Shown here in pieces: positions 1 to 7,688 of a DNA stretch of 18,198 nucleotides. How positions within the stretch are numbered: position 1 is the stretch's first letter; the number at the start of each line of letters is the position of its first letter. The stretch spans positions 1-18,198 of the forward strand of contig JAAYXN010000482.1 of assembly GCA_012515885.1 (NCBI GenBank), given 5' to 3'. The notes under the pieces were generated by a model that did not search any database, was not told the DNA's origin, and was given only the letters and a program-made list of their open reading frames with translations. The DNA comes from Rhodococcus sp. (in: high G+C Gram-positive bacteria). GTDB taxonomy: Bacteria > Actinomycetota > Actinomycetes > Mycobacteriales > Mycobacteriaceae. The position numbers and the translations under genes were made by a program.

Positions 1-1091
1 AAAAACCACCAAGCGCTGCCCATCTGGCCGAGGACGTCCGCATCCGAAGTGAACAGGCGCGGCATCACGTGGTGACCGGCTGCGAACAGCACCGCCAGCC
101 ACACAGCGAAGCCGGTCGACCACACGGTGATCTGCCGGGCTAACTGGCGCGCTGCCGCTGACCGTCCGCCACCAAGTGCGGCACCAATCAGTGTTTGAGC
201 GGCAATGGCCAGCGAATCCAGCGTCAACGCGACCAGGTTCCACAGGTGCAGGACCACCTGGTGAGCGGCCACTGCCGCCGCACCGAATCGTGCAGCGACG
301 GCCGCTGCCGAGACGAAACACGCCTGGAATGCGAGGCTACGCAAAATGAGGTCTCGACCCATGACGACCTGAGCCAACATGATTGTCGCCTGCGGCCGAA
401 GCGGCGCCTTCTCCGCCACGAGTGCGCCCACAAACAGCGCAGCTGTTAGAGACTGACCAACGACGTTCGCTACCGCGGAGCCGTCGAGTTCCATCCGCGG
501 CGCACCCCACAAACCGTGCACCAACATCGGACACAAGACGGCAGAAAGGCCGAGCCCGGCCACCACGAATCGCAAGGGACGGATCGTGTTCTGGACGCCG
601 CGCATCCAACCGTTGCCCGCCATGCTGATGAGGATCAGCGGCACCCCAAAGATCGCGATGCGCAACCACCCGACCGCGGCGTCCGCGATATCGCTGTCCC
701 CCGCGATTACCCCGACAATAGGTGCGGCGAACATCTGCACGGCCGCGACCAGAATCAACCCGACGATGACCGCTAACCAGGTGGCCTGAACGCCCTCAGT
801 GACAGCGCCACTTCGATCACCCGCTCCATAGCGCCGCGACGATCGCGCGGTCGTCCCGTACGACAGAAACGTCAACTGTGTGCTGACCATCGCCAGGATG
901 AGCCCGCCGACGGCAAGGCCTGCGAGTGGTAGCGCCCCGAGGCGCCCCACCACAGCGACGTCGAAGAGTAGGTACAGCGGCTCTGCCGCTAAAACCCCGA
1001 GTGCCGGTAACGCCAGACCGAAGACACGACGTGCTGTTGTCGGCGGCGCTATTTCTGGCCCCGATTCTGGCTGAGCTTCAGGCTTAGCCAA
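1..1091 (-). CDS. dinF: MATE-family (DinF-type) multidrug/toxin exporter, 3' end off the window
   Basis: Polytopic inner-membrane exporter of the MATE family, expected to expel cationic compounds by Na+ or H+ antiport. About 363 codons are visible and the C-terminus lies beyond the left edge. The frame stays open throughout and reads as alternating hydrophobic helices. Typical pieces are ALPALGVLAAEPLYLLFDVA near residues 28-47, VGRLGALPLAGLAVGG after it, and AAVAAHQVVLHLWNLVALTL in the second half. These are DinF-subfamily MATE patterns. No ATG or GTG lies near the expected N-terminus. I chose the TTG at 1091, which overlaps the last codons and stop of nrnA, so translation is probably coupled. 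The exact start is uncertain; the family call is firm. Mycobacterial dinF sits in the same place after nrnA. Substrate unknown. Confidence 0.88.
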   Translation of the reverse strand, partial: MAKPEAQPESGPEIAPPTTARRVFGLALPALGVLAAEPLYLLFDVAVVGRLGALPLAGLAVGGLILAMVSTQLTFLSYGTTARSSRRYGAGDRSGAVTEGVQATWLAVIVGLILVAAVQMFAAPIVGVIAGDSDIADAAVGWLRIAIFGVPLILISMAGNGWMRGVQNTIRPLRFVVAGLGLSAVLCPMLVHGLWGAPRMELDGSAVANVVGQSLTAALFVGALVAEKAPLRPQATIMLAQVVMGRDLILRSLAFQACFVSAAAVAARFGAAAVAAHQVVLHLWNLVALTLDSLAIAAQTLIGAALGGGRSAAARQLARQITVWSTGFAVWLAVLFAAGHHVMPRLFTSDADVLGQMGSAWWF

Positions 1092-2070
1092 GAGCTGCGA
1101 GAAGGTCAGCGATGAGGTCGTCGAGCGGCTTCGTCGACGTGAGGCCCGCAGCTGCTCGGTGTCCCCCACCGCCGAGCTGTCCAGCAACCACGGACACGTC
1201 GATGCCGGGCAGGGAGGGATCCGTCTTCGACCGCAACGACACCGACCAGGCGCCAGAGACCGTTTCCTTAAACACCGCGGCAACGTCCGCTTCCGCGGTT
1301 GTGCGGACGATATCGATGACGCTCTCGATCTCCTCCGAACGCAAACCACCAACATCACTACGACGAATCACCGCGTACACCAGGCCGCGGCCGCCGACCG
1401 CTTCCTGGACAAGCGTCGCTGACCCCAATACTGCGGACAGCATCGGTAGCCAACCAAACGGGTGAGTATCGAGGAGTCGACGCGCAATATCGGCACTGTC
1501 GATCCCGGTGTCGAGCAGCCGCTCGGCCAGCAAGTGGGTGCCGGGCCGGACCCAGCGGAAAGAGCCCGTGTCCGTCACCAAACCCGCATACAAGCAATAG
1601 GCGAGCTCGCGATCGATCTCCACGCCCCACTCGTCGAAAAGACGAGTCAGCACGGCAACCGTTGCCTCGGCCGCATCATCAACGAGGTTGAGATCGCCAT
1701 ACCTTGTGTTGGACCGATGATGGTCAATGACGATGGAGGTACCAGCGCCAGCCAGCCGACTCGCCAAGCCACCCAAGCGCCCTGCGCTACCGCAGTCAAC
1801 AGTGACCAGCACGTCAACCTCCTCGCGCACCTGATCAGGGGTGACGAGGAGGTGCGTGCCAGGCAACGTCGACATGGACTCGGGCAAAGCGCCAGGTTCG
1901 GCAAACGACACCTGCACCGGCACGCCGCGTCGCTCCAACACCAGAGCTAACGCAAGACCACTGCCAATGGTGTCGGCGTCCGGGTGGACGTGACACAACA
2001 CAGTCACCGAGGTGGCCGCAGAAAGCGTCTCAAGTACCTCGGTCGTGGATGCACCAGCGCGATCGCTCAT
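1084..2070 (-). CDS. nrnA: DHH/DHHA1 phosphoesterase: oligoribonuclease (nanoRNase)/pAp phosphatase
   Basis: Cytoplasmic DHH-family enzyme. Family members degrade 2-5-nt RNAs to mononucleotides and dephosphorylate 3'-phosphoadenosine 5'-phosphate. The 328-aa product has the expected length and motifs in order: HPDADTIGS (residues 29-37), VDCGS with the metal-ligand Asp92, DHH at 116-118, YAGLVTDTGSFR (161-172, Asp167) and the DHHA1 substrate-binding GGGGHRAAAG (300-309). The ATG at 2070 lies 8 nt after the rbfA stop with no obvious ribosome-binding site, suggesting coupled translation in an rbfA-nrnA-dinF operon. The order rbfA-nrnA is widespread in actinobacteria. Nothing is missing from the active site. 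Mycobacterial homologues (Rv2837c type) carry both activities, so both are likely here by inference. Confidence 0.94.
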   Translation of the reverse strand: MSDRAGASTTEVLETLSAATSVTVLCHVHPDADTIGSGLALALVLERRGVPVQVSFAEPGALPESMSTLPGTHLLVTPDQVREEVDVLVTVDCGSAGRLGGLASRLAGAGTSIVIDHHRSNTRYGDLNLVDDAAEATVAVLTRLFDEWGVEIDRELAYCLYAGLVTDTGSFRWVRPGTHLLAERLLDTGIDSADIARRLLDTHPFGWLPMLSAVLGSATLVQEAVGGRGLVYAVIRRSDVGGLRSEEIESVIDIVRTTAEADVAAVFKETVSGAWSVSLRSKTDPSLPGIDVSVVAGQLGGGGHRAAAGLTSTKPLDDLIADLLAALG

Positions 2071-2078
2071 TGCCGGTG

Positions 2079-2552
2079 TCAGCGTCCGTCCGCTACGGGT
2101 TCGTCACCCTCATCGTCGCCATCGCGAGGCGTCTTGTACGGGTCCGCGTCACCCGCAGGCTGCGCCCCAGCTCGCGCGCGTGCCAGCTCTTCATCGGCAG
2201 CACGCATCCGCGCCAGCAGATCTTCCATATGGCGCGCAGTGTCCGGGACGGTATCGGCCACAAACGTCAGCGTCGGAGTGAACCGGACGCCAGTGCCCGC
2301 ACCCACCTTCGAGCGCAAAACACCCTTCGCCTTCTCCAAGCCAGCAGCCGCGGACTCCACATCCGGCGGAGTATCGAGGTCGGCGCCCATCACCGTGTAG
2401 TAGATGGTGGCGTCATGCAAATCATTGGTGACCTTCGTGTCGGTCACCGTCACGTACGCAAGCCGCGGATCCTTGATCTCGTGATCAATGGCCGTCGCGA
2501 CAATCGTTCCAATTCGTTTAGCGAGCTTACGTGCCCGGGCGGGATCCACCAT
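2079..2552 (-). CDS. rbfA: 30S ribosome-binding factor A
   Basis: Small KH-like protein that binds the 30S subunit during late maturation of 16S rRNA helix 1 and is needed for growth in the cold. The 157-aa product opens with DPARARKLAKRIGTIVA and carries the family core VTVTDTKVTNDLHDATIYY, followed by GVRFTPTLTFVADTVPD, which matches the usual LRLRxxPxLxFxxD element. The C-terminus is an Ala/Asp/Glu-rich tail, as in actinobacterial homologues. The frame is open back to 2600, but the ATG at 2552 begins at the conserved residues and has AGGAG 10 nt upstream, so I used it. A 136-nt spacer containing two tandem duplications separates it from the DUF503 gene upstream. Confidence 0.93.
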   Translation of the reverse strand: MVDPARARKLAKRIGTIVATAIDHEIKDPRLAYVTVTDTKVTNDLHDATIYYTVMGADLDTPPDVESAAAGLEKAKGVLRSKVGAGTGVRFTPTLTFVADTVPDTARHMEDLLARMRAADEELARARAGAQPAGDADPYKTPRDGDDEGDEPVADGR

Positions 2553-2570
2553 GACCGTCAGTCTCCTCTC

Positions 2571-2607
2571 CCTGCACTCAACTATCCAACCTGCGCTCAA
2601 CTATCCA
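2571..2607. repeat. 18-bp tandem duplication upstream of rbfA
   Basis: Two head-to-tail copies of cctgcRctcaactatcca (2571-2588 and 2590-2607), one mismatch, period 19. They lie 20-55 nt upstream of the rbfA start, in its presumed leader. Each copy contains GATAGT on the minus strand, which fits a loose -10 pattern (NANNNT), so promoter duplication is possible but unproven. Confidence 0.75.
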
Positions 2608-2670
2608 GCGTCGTCTTTACTATTGTGCCGGTCCGCGCCGCACCGGAGCATCCCGGTCGTTCGCCGGCCG

Positions 2671-2704
2671 ATCAGTCGTCTGGACCAATCAGTCGTCTGG
2701 TCCG
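2671..2704. repeat. 17-bp tandem duplication at the 3' end of the DUF503 gene
   Basis: Copies start at 2671 and 2688 with period 17 and match at 15 of 17 positions; atcagtcgtctgg is identical in both. The right copy covers the last codons and stop of the DUF503 gene, and the left copy lies just beyond the stop, so the gene's end appears to have been duplicated into the spacer. Confidence 0.75.
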
Positions 2705-2979
2705 AACACTCGGCGCCGGACGGCGAGCAATTGCAGCTCGGGGCGCTCTGCAACATGTCGCTCGCAGTGATCGAGCACCTCATGCAGGTGATCAACACCG
2801 GACGAGCACAGCACCACACCCAACATCGATCGCCGGAAGCGATCCTGTTCCCCCGTTTCAGCAGCCGAAACACCAAACCTGCGCAGCTCCGCGAGCACCG
2901 GCTTGATCATCGCCCGCTTTTCCTTCAAAGACCGCACGTCACCGAGCAAAATATCTAGCTCGAGCGCCCCCACGTACAC
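2689..2979 (-). CDS. DUF503 (YlxP-like) small protein
   Basis: Conserved 96-residue cytoplasmic protein of the DUF503/YlxP family, commonly encoded between infB and rbfA. Its function is not firmly known; links to ribosome assembly are proposed from genomic context. The sequence shows the family signature MYVGALELDILLGDVRSLKE (1-20), then KRAMIKPVLAEL and GVSAAETGEQDRFRR, ending in ELQLLAVRR. The frame is open upstream to a TTG at 2994, but AAGGAGG lies inside that extension and ends 5 nt before the GTG at 2979, which also aligns with the family N-terminus. GTG 2979 is therefore the start. It follows the infB terminator hairpin and may need its own promoter or read-through. The 3' end lies in a 17-bp tandem duplication. 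Confidence 0.9.
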   Translation of the reverse strand: MYVGALELDILLGDVRSLKEKRAMIKPVLAELRRFGVSAAETGEQDRFRRSMLGVVLCSSGVDHLHEVLDHCERHVAERPELQLLAVRRRVFGPDD

Positions 2980-3037
2980 GATGTCCTCCTTCAAGGATCA
3001 ACTTCCCGGTTACACAGGAAGCATTGCATAACTTGAA

Positions 3038-3085
3038 AACGTGCCCTTTCCCTCACGCCGTATGGAGTGAGGGAAAGGGCACGTT
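3038..3085 (-). terminator. Hairpin terminator after infB (19-bp perfect stem)
   Basis: Arms 3038-3056 and 3067-3085 are perfectly complementary over 19 bp, with a 10-nt loop. On the minus strand the stem is followed by TTTTC, giving a weak U-tract. It lies 54 nt after the infB stop and before the DUF503 ribosome-binding site, so it should end or attenuate the rimP-nusA-ylxR-infB transcript. Confidence 0.85.
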
Positions 3086-3139
3086 ACTGCAAGAACTCAC
3101 TACCGGTCCATAGTCTGTGGGCCAGTAGCAACGCGGTTC

Positions 3140-6031
3140 TTAGTCGCGCGGCTTCTCACGAAGCTCGTAGGCCTCGATCACGTCGCCGACCTTGATGTCG
3201 GAGTACGTGACGGTCAGACCACATTCGTAGCCTTCCCGGACCTCAACCGCATCGTCCTTCTCGCGGCGAAGCGAGGAGATCGTGATGGTTTCCGCGATTA
3301 CCGCGTTGTCGCGCACCAGGCGAGCCTTGGCGTTGCGACGCACGGTTCCCGAGGTGACGAGGCAACCAGCGATGTTGCCGACCTTGGACGAGCGGAACAT
3401 CGCGCGGATCTCCGCCTTGCCCAACTCGACCTCTTCGTAGATCGGCTTGAGCATGCCCTTGAGGGCCTTCTCCACCTCGTCGATGGCCTGGTAGATCACC
3501 GAGTAGTACCGGATGTCGACACCCTCACGGTTGGCCAGCTCGGTAGCTTTGCCTTCCGCGCGGACGTTGAAGCCGATGATGATCGCGTTCGAGGCTGCTG
3601 CCAGGTTCACGTTCGTCTCAGTGACGCCACCGACACCGCGGTCGATGACGCGCAACTGCACCTCGTCGTCGATCTGGATGCCCAGCAGAGCCTCTTCGAG
3701 GGCCTCGACCGTACCCGAGTTGTCGCCCTTGAGGATGAGGTTGAGCTGGCTGGTCTCTTTGAGAGCCGAATCCAGATCTTCCAGGCTGATGCGCTTGCGG
3801 CTCTTCGCTGCCAACGCGTTGCGCTTACGCGCATTACGACGGTCAGCGATCTGGCGGGCGATGCGGTCCTCGTCGACGACGAGGAGGTTGTCACCAGCGC
3901 CGGGAACCGACGTGAAACCGACCACCTGAACCGGACGCGACGGCAATGCCTCAAGGACATCGTCGCCGTGCTCGTCAACCATGCGACGGACACGACCGTA
4001 TGCGTCACCAGCGACGATCGAGTCGCCAACCCGCAGCGTTCCGCGCTGAATGAGCACGGTGGCAACCGGGCCACGTCCACGGTCAAGGTGGGCCTCAATG
4101 GCGACACCCTGTGCGTCCATGTCGGGGTTAGCACGCAGATCCAGCGAGGCGTCTGCCGTCAGCAAAACAGCTTCAAGCAGCTGGTCGATGTGCAGACCCT
4201 GCTTAGCCGAGATGTCGACGAACATTGTCTCGCCGCCGTACTCCTCAGCAACAAGCCCGTACTCGGTGAGCTGGCCGCGGATCTTCGCCGGGTCAGCGCC
4301 TTCCTTGTCGATCTTGTTGACCGCAACCACGATCGGCACGTCAGCTGCCTGCGCGTGGTTGATGGCCTCAACGGTCTGCGGCATGACGCCGTCGTCCGCT
4401 GCGACCACGAGGATCGCGATGTCCGTTGCCTTCGCACCACGGGCACGCATAGCGGTGAACGCCTCGTGACCAGGGGTATCGATGAAGGTGATGAGACGGT
4501 TTTCGCCGTTGAGGTTGGTATCAACCTGGTAGGCACCGATGTGCTGGGTGATGCCGCCAGCTTCGCCCTCACGGACGTTTTCTTGACGGATCGTGTCCAG
4601 CAAACGGGTCTTACCGTGGTCGACGTGACCCATGACGGTGACCACCGGCGGACGCTGTTCGAGATCGTCCTCGGTGCCTTCGTCCTCGCCGTAGGTGAGG
4701 TCGAAGCTGTCGAGCAGCTCGCGGTCTTCGTCCTCCGGGCTCACAACCTGGACGACGTAGTTCATTTCGCTGCCGAGCAGCTCCAGGGTCTCGTCACCGA
4801 CGGACTGAGTGGCCGTGACCATCTCGCCGAGGTTGAACAGGGCCTGGACCAACGATGCGGGGTTCGCGTCGATCTTCTCAGCGAAGTCGGACAGCGATGC
4901 GCCGCGAGCAAGACGGATGGTTTCGCCGTTGCCGCGAGGCAACCGCACGCCACCGACTGCCGGTGCCTGCATCGAATCGTATTCCTGGCGCTTCTGCCGC
5001 TTCGACTTGCGACCACGACGCGGAGCACCACCGGGGCGACCGAACGCACCTGCTGCTGCGCCACGCTGACCGGGACGGCCACCGCCGCCACCGGGGCGAC
5101 CGCGGAAACCACCCGCGGGTGCACCAGCTGCTGGGGCGCCTGCACCGGGACCACCGGCTCCGCCGCCGCGGTAACCGCCACCGCCGCCGGGACGACCGCC
5201 GCCGGGAGCACCGCCGGGACGACCCGGGCGACCTCCACCAGGTGCCGGACGCGCCGAACGCTGCGGCATAGCGCCGGGGCTTGGACGCGAAGGCATCGAT
5301 CCGGGGCTAGGACGAGGACCGCCCTGGCCCGGTGCGGGACGGGGACCGCCCTGACCGGGAGCCGGACGAGGACCGCCCTGGCCCGGTGCGGGACGGGGAC
5401 CGCCCTGACCCGGTGCCGGACGAGGCCCACCCTGGCCGGGGGCCGGACGGGCAGCAGGACCGGGACGCGGGCCCGGACGCGGCGAAGCGGGACGCTCTAC
5501 CGGTGCTGCCGTCGAGTACGGGTTGTTACCGACGCGCGGGGTCTTCGGCCCCGGACGCGGTCCGCCTGGCTTAGCAGCCGACGGCGCGGGGGCCGCCTTG
5601 GCTGCTGGTGCTTCCGCTGCCGGCTTGGCGGCAGGTGCAGCAGGCTTTTCTACTGGCGCAGCAGGCTCTGCGGCGGGTGCCGCCGGTGCTGCTGGCACCT
5701 CTGCTGCTGGTGCTGCCGGACGCGGGCCGGGGCGGGGACCGCCAGGCTTGGGCGCGCCGGGCTTGGCAGCGGGCTTCGCTGCACTGGCTGAATCTGCACT
5801 TTTTGCTGCTGATGCAGAGCTCTTCGCGGGTGACGGCGTAGCGTCACCGGACTTTGCTGCATCTGAATCGCTGGTCCCGAACGACTCACGAAGCCGCCGG
5901 GCAACAGGTGCCTCGACGGTCGAAGACGCGGACTTTACGAACTCGCCCTGCTCCTTGAGCGTTGCGAGTAGTTCCTTACTAGTGACACCGAGTTCTTTTG
6001 CCAACTCGTGCACGCGGGCTTTGCCTGCCAC
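3140..6031 (-). CDS. infB: Translation initiation factor IF-2
   Basis: GTPase that positions fMet-tRNA on the 30S subunit and promotes subunit joining. The 963-aa product has an IF2_N domain at the start (AGKARVHELAKELGVTSKEL), then a long Ala/Pro/Gly/Arg-rich linker (roughly 50-350) typical of actinobacteria, a second IF2_N-like segment, and the GTPase core. Its G motifs are GHVDHGKT (468-475), DTPGHEAF (518-525), NKID (572-575) and SAKQG (608-612), followed by the domain II-IV region. The frame extends four codons further to a GTG at 6043. The GTG at 6031 gives the conserved mycobacterial N-terminus and has GAGGAG 4 nt upstream, so I prefer it. The linker contains a 9-residue tandem repeat. 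All catalytic motifs are intact. Confidence 0.97.
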   Translation of the reverse strand: MAGKARVHELAKELGVTSKELLATLKEQGEFVKSASSTVEAPVARRLRESFGTSDSDAAKSGDATPSPAKSSASAAKSADSASAAKPAAKPGAPKPGGPRPGPRPAAPAAEVPAAPAAPAAEPAAPVEKPAAPAAKPAAEAPAAKAAPAPSAAKPGGPRPGPKTPRVGNNPYSTAAPVERPASPRPGPRPGPAARPAPGQGGPRPAPGQGGPRPAPGQGGPRPAPGQGGPRPAPGQGGPRPSPGSMPSRPSPGAMPQRSARPAPGGGRPGRPGGAPGGGRPGGGGGYRGGGAGGPGAGAPAAGAPAGGFRGRPGGGGGRPGQRGAAAGAFGRPGGAPRRGRKSKRQKRQEYDSMQAPAVGGVRLPRGNGETIRLARGASLSDFAEKIDANPASLVQALFNLGEMVTATQSVGDETLELLGSEMNYVVQVVSPEDEDRELLDSFDLTYGEDEGTEDDLEQRPPVVTVMGHVDHGKTRLLDTIRQENVREGEAGGITQHIGAYQVDTNLNGENRLITFIDTPGHEAFTAMRARGAKATDIAILVVAADDGVMPQTVEAINHAQAADVPIVVAVNKIDKEGADPAKIRGQLTEYGLVAEEYGGETMFVDISAKQGLHIDQLLEAVLLTADASLDLRANPDMDAQGVAIEAHLDRGRGPVATVLIQRGTLRVGDSIVAGDAYGRVRRMVDEHGDDVLEALPSRPVQVVGFTSVPGAGDNLLVVDEDRIARQIADRRNARKRNALAAKSRKRISLEDLDSALKETSQLNLILKGDNSGTVEALEEALLGIQIDDEVQLRVIDRGVGGVTETNVNLAAASNAIIIGFNVRAEGKATELANREGVDIRYYSVIYQAIDEVEKALKGMLKPIYEEVELGKAEIRAMFRSSKVGNIAGCLVTSGTVRRNAKARLVRDNAVIAETITISSLRREKDDAVEVREGYECGLTVTYSDIKVGDVIEAYELREKPRD
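5310..5455 (-). repeat. 27-bp coding tandem repeat in the infB linker
   Basis: About five consecutive copies of a 27-bp unit encode the 9-residue block GQGGPRPAP. Two units form a 54-bp higher-order repeat: 5310-5356 and 5364-5410 are identical over 47 bp. The unit is a multiple of three, so copy changes preserve frame and alter only linker length. A recently expanded minisatellite is the likely origin. Confidence 0.85.
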
Positions 6032-6047
6032 TGCTCTCCTCACTGAT

Positions 6048-6093
6048 GAGGTCGGGCAGGAGGCATCCCCGATACAGGGGCCCGCACGACCTC
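6048..6093 (-). other. Possible structured 5' leader of infB
   Basis: Between ylxR and infB (6032-6194, no gene) the minus-strand RNA can pair 6088-6093 with 6048-6053 and, after a 4-nt bulge (6084-6087), 6080-6083 with 6054-6057, giving a 10-bp stem. An internal CCCC/GGGG hairpin (6067-6070 with 6077-6080) competes for one base. The stem ends 16 nt before the infB GTG, close to its ribosome-binding site. No U-tract follows, so it is more likely a leader element than a terminator. No known riboswitch class recognised. Confidence 0.4.
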
Positions 6094-6160
6094 GGGTTAT
6101 CTCCGATGGGCGCTCATCGCTGGTGCTTCACGGTGTGCTCATGACTTGTGTGTGCCTTGT

Positions 6161-6190
6161 CTCTTCGAAAGGTTCTAGCTCTTCGAAAGG
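6161..6190. repeat. 12-bp direct repeat containing TTCGAA, ylxR-infB spacer
   Basis: The sequence ctcttcgaaagg occurs at 6161-6172 and 6179-6190, with period 18. Each copy holds the 6-bp palindrome TTCGAA. The second copy begins 5 nt beyond the ylxR stop. It could be a simple duplication or a pair of protein-binding half-sites. Confidence 0.6.
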
Positions 6191-6194
6191 GTTC

Positions 6195-6554
6195 TTACTG
6201 TTCAAACGACTCTGCCGCGGGATCTACGTCGCCCTGTACAGAACACTGCTGCTGCGCAGCGACCAGCTGATCGACTGCGGAGAGGTCCAGTTGCCCAGAC
6301 ACTCGAAGTGCTCTGCCGAATGCTCGGCGACGCTCTGCCAAGCTCAGACATTCCGGATCTAGGTGCATCCATGCGCCACGACCTGGCAATCTGCGCCGCA
6401 GATCGGGAGTGACAACGATTGGCCCCTGGTTTCCAGGAGCATCACCGCGCACCACCACGATCCTTAACAGATCGGTGGCCAACGCTCGCTTACGGCAACC
6501 AATGCACGTGCGCACCGGATCGGTATGAACAGGAGTACCACTTTCAGTACTCAT
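6195..6554 (-). CDS. ylxR: YlxR (DUF448) RNA-binding protein
   Basis: Small basic protein of the YlxR/DUF448 family, almost always encoded between nusA and infB. Homologues have been described as nucleic-acid-binding or RNase P-associated; the role here is inferred. The 119-aa product shows the signature RTCIGCRKR (15-23; Cys17 and Cys20) and LPGRGAWMHLDPECL (56-70), both central to the fold. The frame extends three codons upstream to a GTG at 6563. I chose the ATG at 6554 because AAAGG lies 8 nt before it and the extra residues are not conserved. It is 102 nt after nusA and 163 nt before infB on the same strand, in the rimP-nusA-ylxR-infB operon. The Glu/Asp/Gln-rich C-terminus is variable in the family. 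Confidence 0.93.
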   Translation of the reverse strand: MSTESGTPVHTDPVRTCIGCRKRALATDLLRIVVVRGDAPGNQGPIVVTPDLRRRLPGRGAWMHLDPECLSLAERRRAFGRALRVSGQLDLSAVDQLVAAQQQCSVQGDVDPAAESFEQ

Positions 6555-6656
6555 TGTCAGCACCTTTTCCGGTGTCAGCGCGCGCTGAGACCACCAGTTC
6601 GCGTCGAACCATTGACCACTCTACCGTCGACTCGCCCCGATCTCCGCATTCGCCCG

Positions 6657-7688
6657 TCATCCGCCGGTCGGGGCGTTGTCGTCTGAGCCTTGTGGGGCAA
6701 GCGAAGCGTCCGAACGAATGTCGATTCGCCAGCCGGTCAACCGGGCTGCCAAGCGTGCATTCTGGCCCTCTTTACCGATGGCGAGGGACAACTGGAAGTC
6801 GGGAACGATGACACGTGCGGCTCGTGCGTCCTCGTCGACAACCGTCACCGACACGACCTTGGACGGCGACAGTGCGTTGCCGACGAACTTCGCCGGGTTG
6901 TCGTCGTAATCGATGATGTCGATCTTTTCGCCCGCGAGTTCGCTCATCACGTTGCGCACCCGCTGCCCCATGGGACCGATGCATGCGCCCTTGGCGTTGA
7001 GACCGGAAACCTTCGAGTCGACGGCAATCTTGGAGCGGTGGCCAGCCTCACGCGCCACCGCGACGATCTCGACTGAACCGTCAGCGATCTCAGGGACCTC
7101 CAGTGCGAACAGTTTGCGCACCAGGTTCGGGTGGGTGCGTGACAGCGTGATCTGGGGGCCACGCTGCCCGCGCGAGACACCAACGACGTAGCACTTGAGG
7201 CGCTCGCCATGCTCGTAGTTTTCGCCCGGAACCTGCTCGGCAGGCGGAATCAAACCCTCTGCGCCATTGGCCTCGCTGCCGATGCGAACCACCACCATGC
7301 CGCGCGAATTAGCGCGCGTGTCACGCTGGATAACGCCGCCAACAATTTCGCCCTCATGCGTCGCGAACTCACCGAAACTGCGCTCATGCTCAGCGTCGCG
7401 CAGACGTTGCAGGATGACCTGACGGGCCGTGGTTGCGGCGATACGGCCGAATCCCTCTGGGGTGTCGTCCCATTCATCGCCGACCATGTTTCCGTCGATA
7501 TCGACTTCGTGGGCCATCACCCGCACGACACCAGATTTGGTGTCGACGTCGATGCGCGCGTGCGGCTGATATCCGTCGGTGTGGCGGTATGCCGTGAGCA
7601 GCGCAGTCTGGATTGCGGTGATGATCGTCTCCGCAGGGATGTCCTTCTCTGCCTCGATGGCGCGCAATGCTGCGATATCAATATTCAT
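6657..7688 (-). CDS. nusA: Transcription termination/antitermination factor NusA
   Basis: RNA polymerase-associated elongation factor that affects pausing, intrinsic and Rho termination, and rRNA antitermination. The 343-aa length is usual for actinobacteria, which lack the C-terminal acidic repeats of E. coli NusA. Visible parts are the N-terminal RNAP-binding domain (1-105), an S1 domain (about 112-183, with GMVVVRIGSEANGAEGLIPP), KH1 with GACIGPMGQRV (234-244) and KH2 with AIGKEGQNARLAARLTGW (303-320). The start is ATG at 7688, which overlaps the rimP stop as ATGA, indicating coupled translation. Transcription presumably starts upstream of rimP. No anomalies in the RNA-binding loops. Confidence 0.97.
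   Translation of the reverse strand: MNIDIAALRAIEAEKDIPAETIITAIQTALLTAYRHTDGYQPHARIDVDTKSGVVRVMAHEVDIDGNMVGDEWDDTPEGFGRIAATTARQVILQRLRDAEHERSFGEFATHEGEIVGGVIQRDTRANSRGMVVVRIGSEANGAEGLIPPAEQVPGENYEHGERLKCYVVGVSRGQRGPQITLSRTHPNLVRKLFALEVPEIADGSVEIVAVAREAGHRSKIAVDSKVSGLNAKGACIGPMGQRVRNVMSELAGEKIDIIDYDDNPAKFVGNALSPSKVVSVTVVDEDARAARVIVPDFQLSLAIGKEGQNARLAARLTGWRIDIRSDASLAPQGSDDNAPTGG

Noticed and set aside
2553..2600. 16-codon extension of rbfA
   Set aside because: It covers part of the tandem repeat and the AGGAG site, and it precedes the conserved RbfA N-terminus.
2980..2994. Five-codon TTG extension of the DUF503 gene
   Set aside because: It encodes its own ribosome-binding site (AAGGAGG), placed 5 nt before GTG 2979, where the family N-terminus begins.
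5310..5455. CRISPR-like array
   Set aside because: Units are contiguous with no spacers and encode a regular peptide repeat inside infB.
3968..5791. Long plus-strand open frame of 607 codons opposite infB
   Set aside because: It lies wholly antisense to conserved IF-2 motifs; its product is low-complexity Thr/Arg-rich in the repeat region and has no recognisable family. High-GC codon bias leaves such antisense frames open.
5523..6362. 279-codon plus-strand frame over the infB 5' part and leader, rich in Ala/Gly
   Set aside because: Most of it mirrors the Ala/Pro linker of IF-2, and the rest crosses the ylxR-infB spacer. Composition alone explains it.
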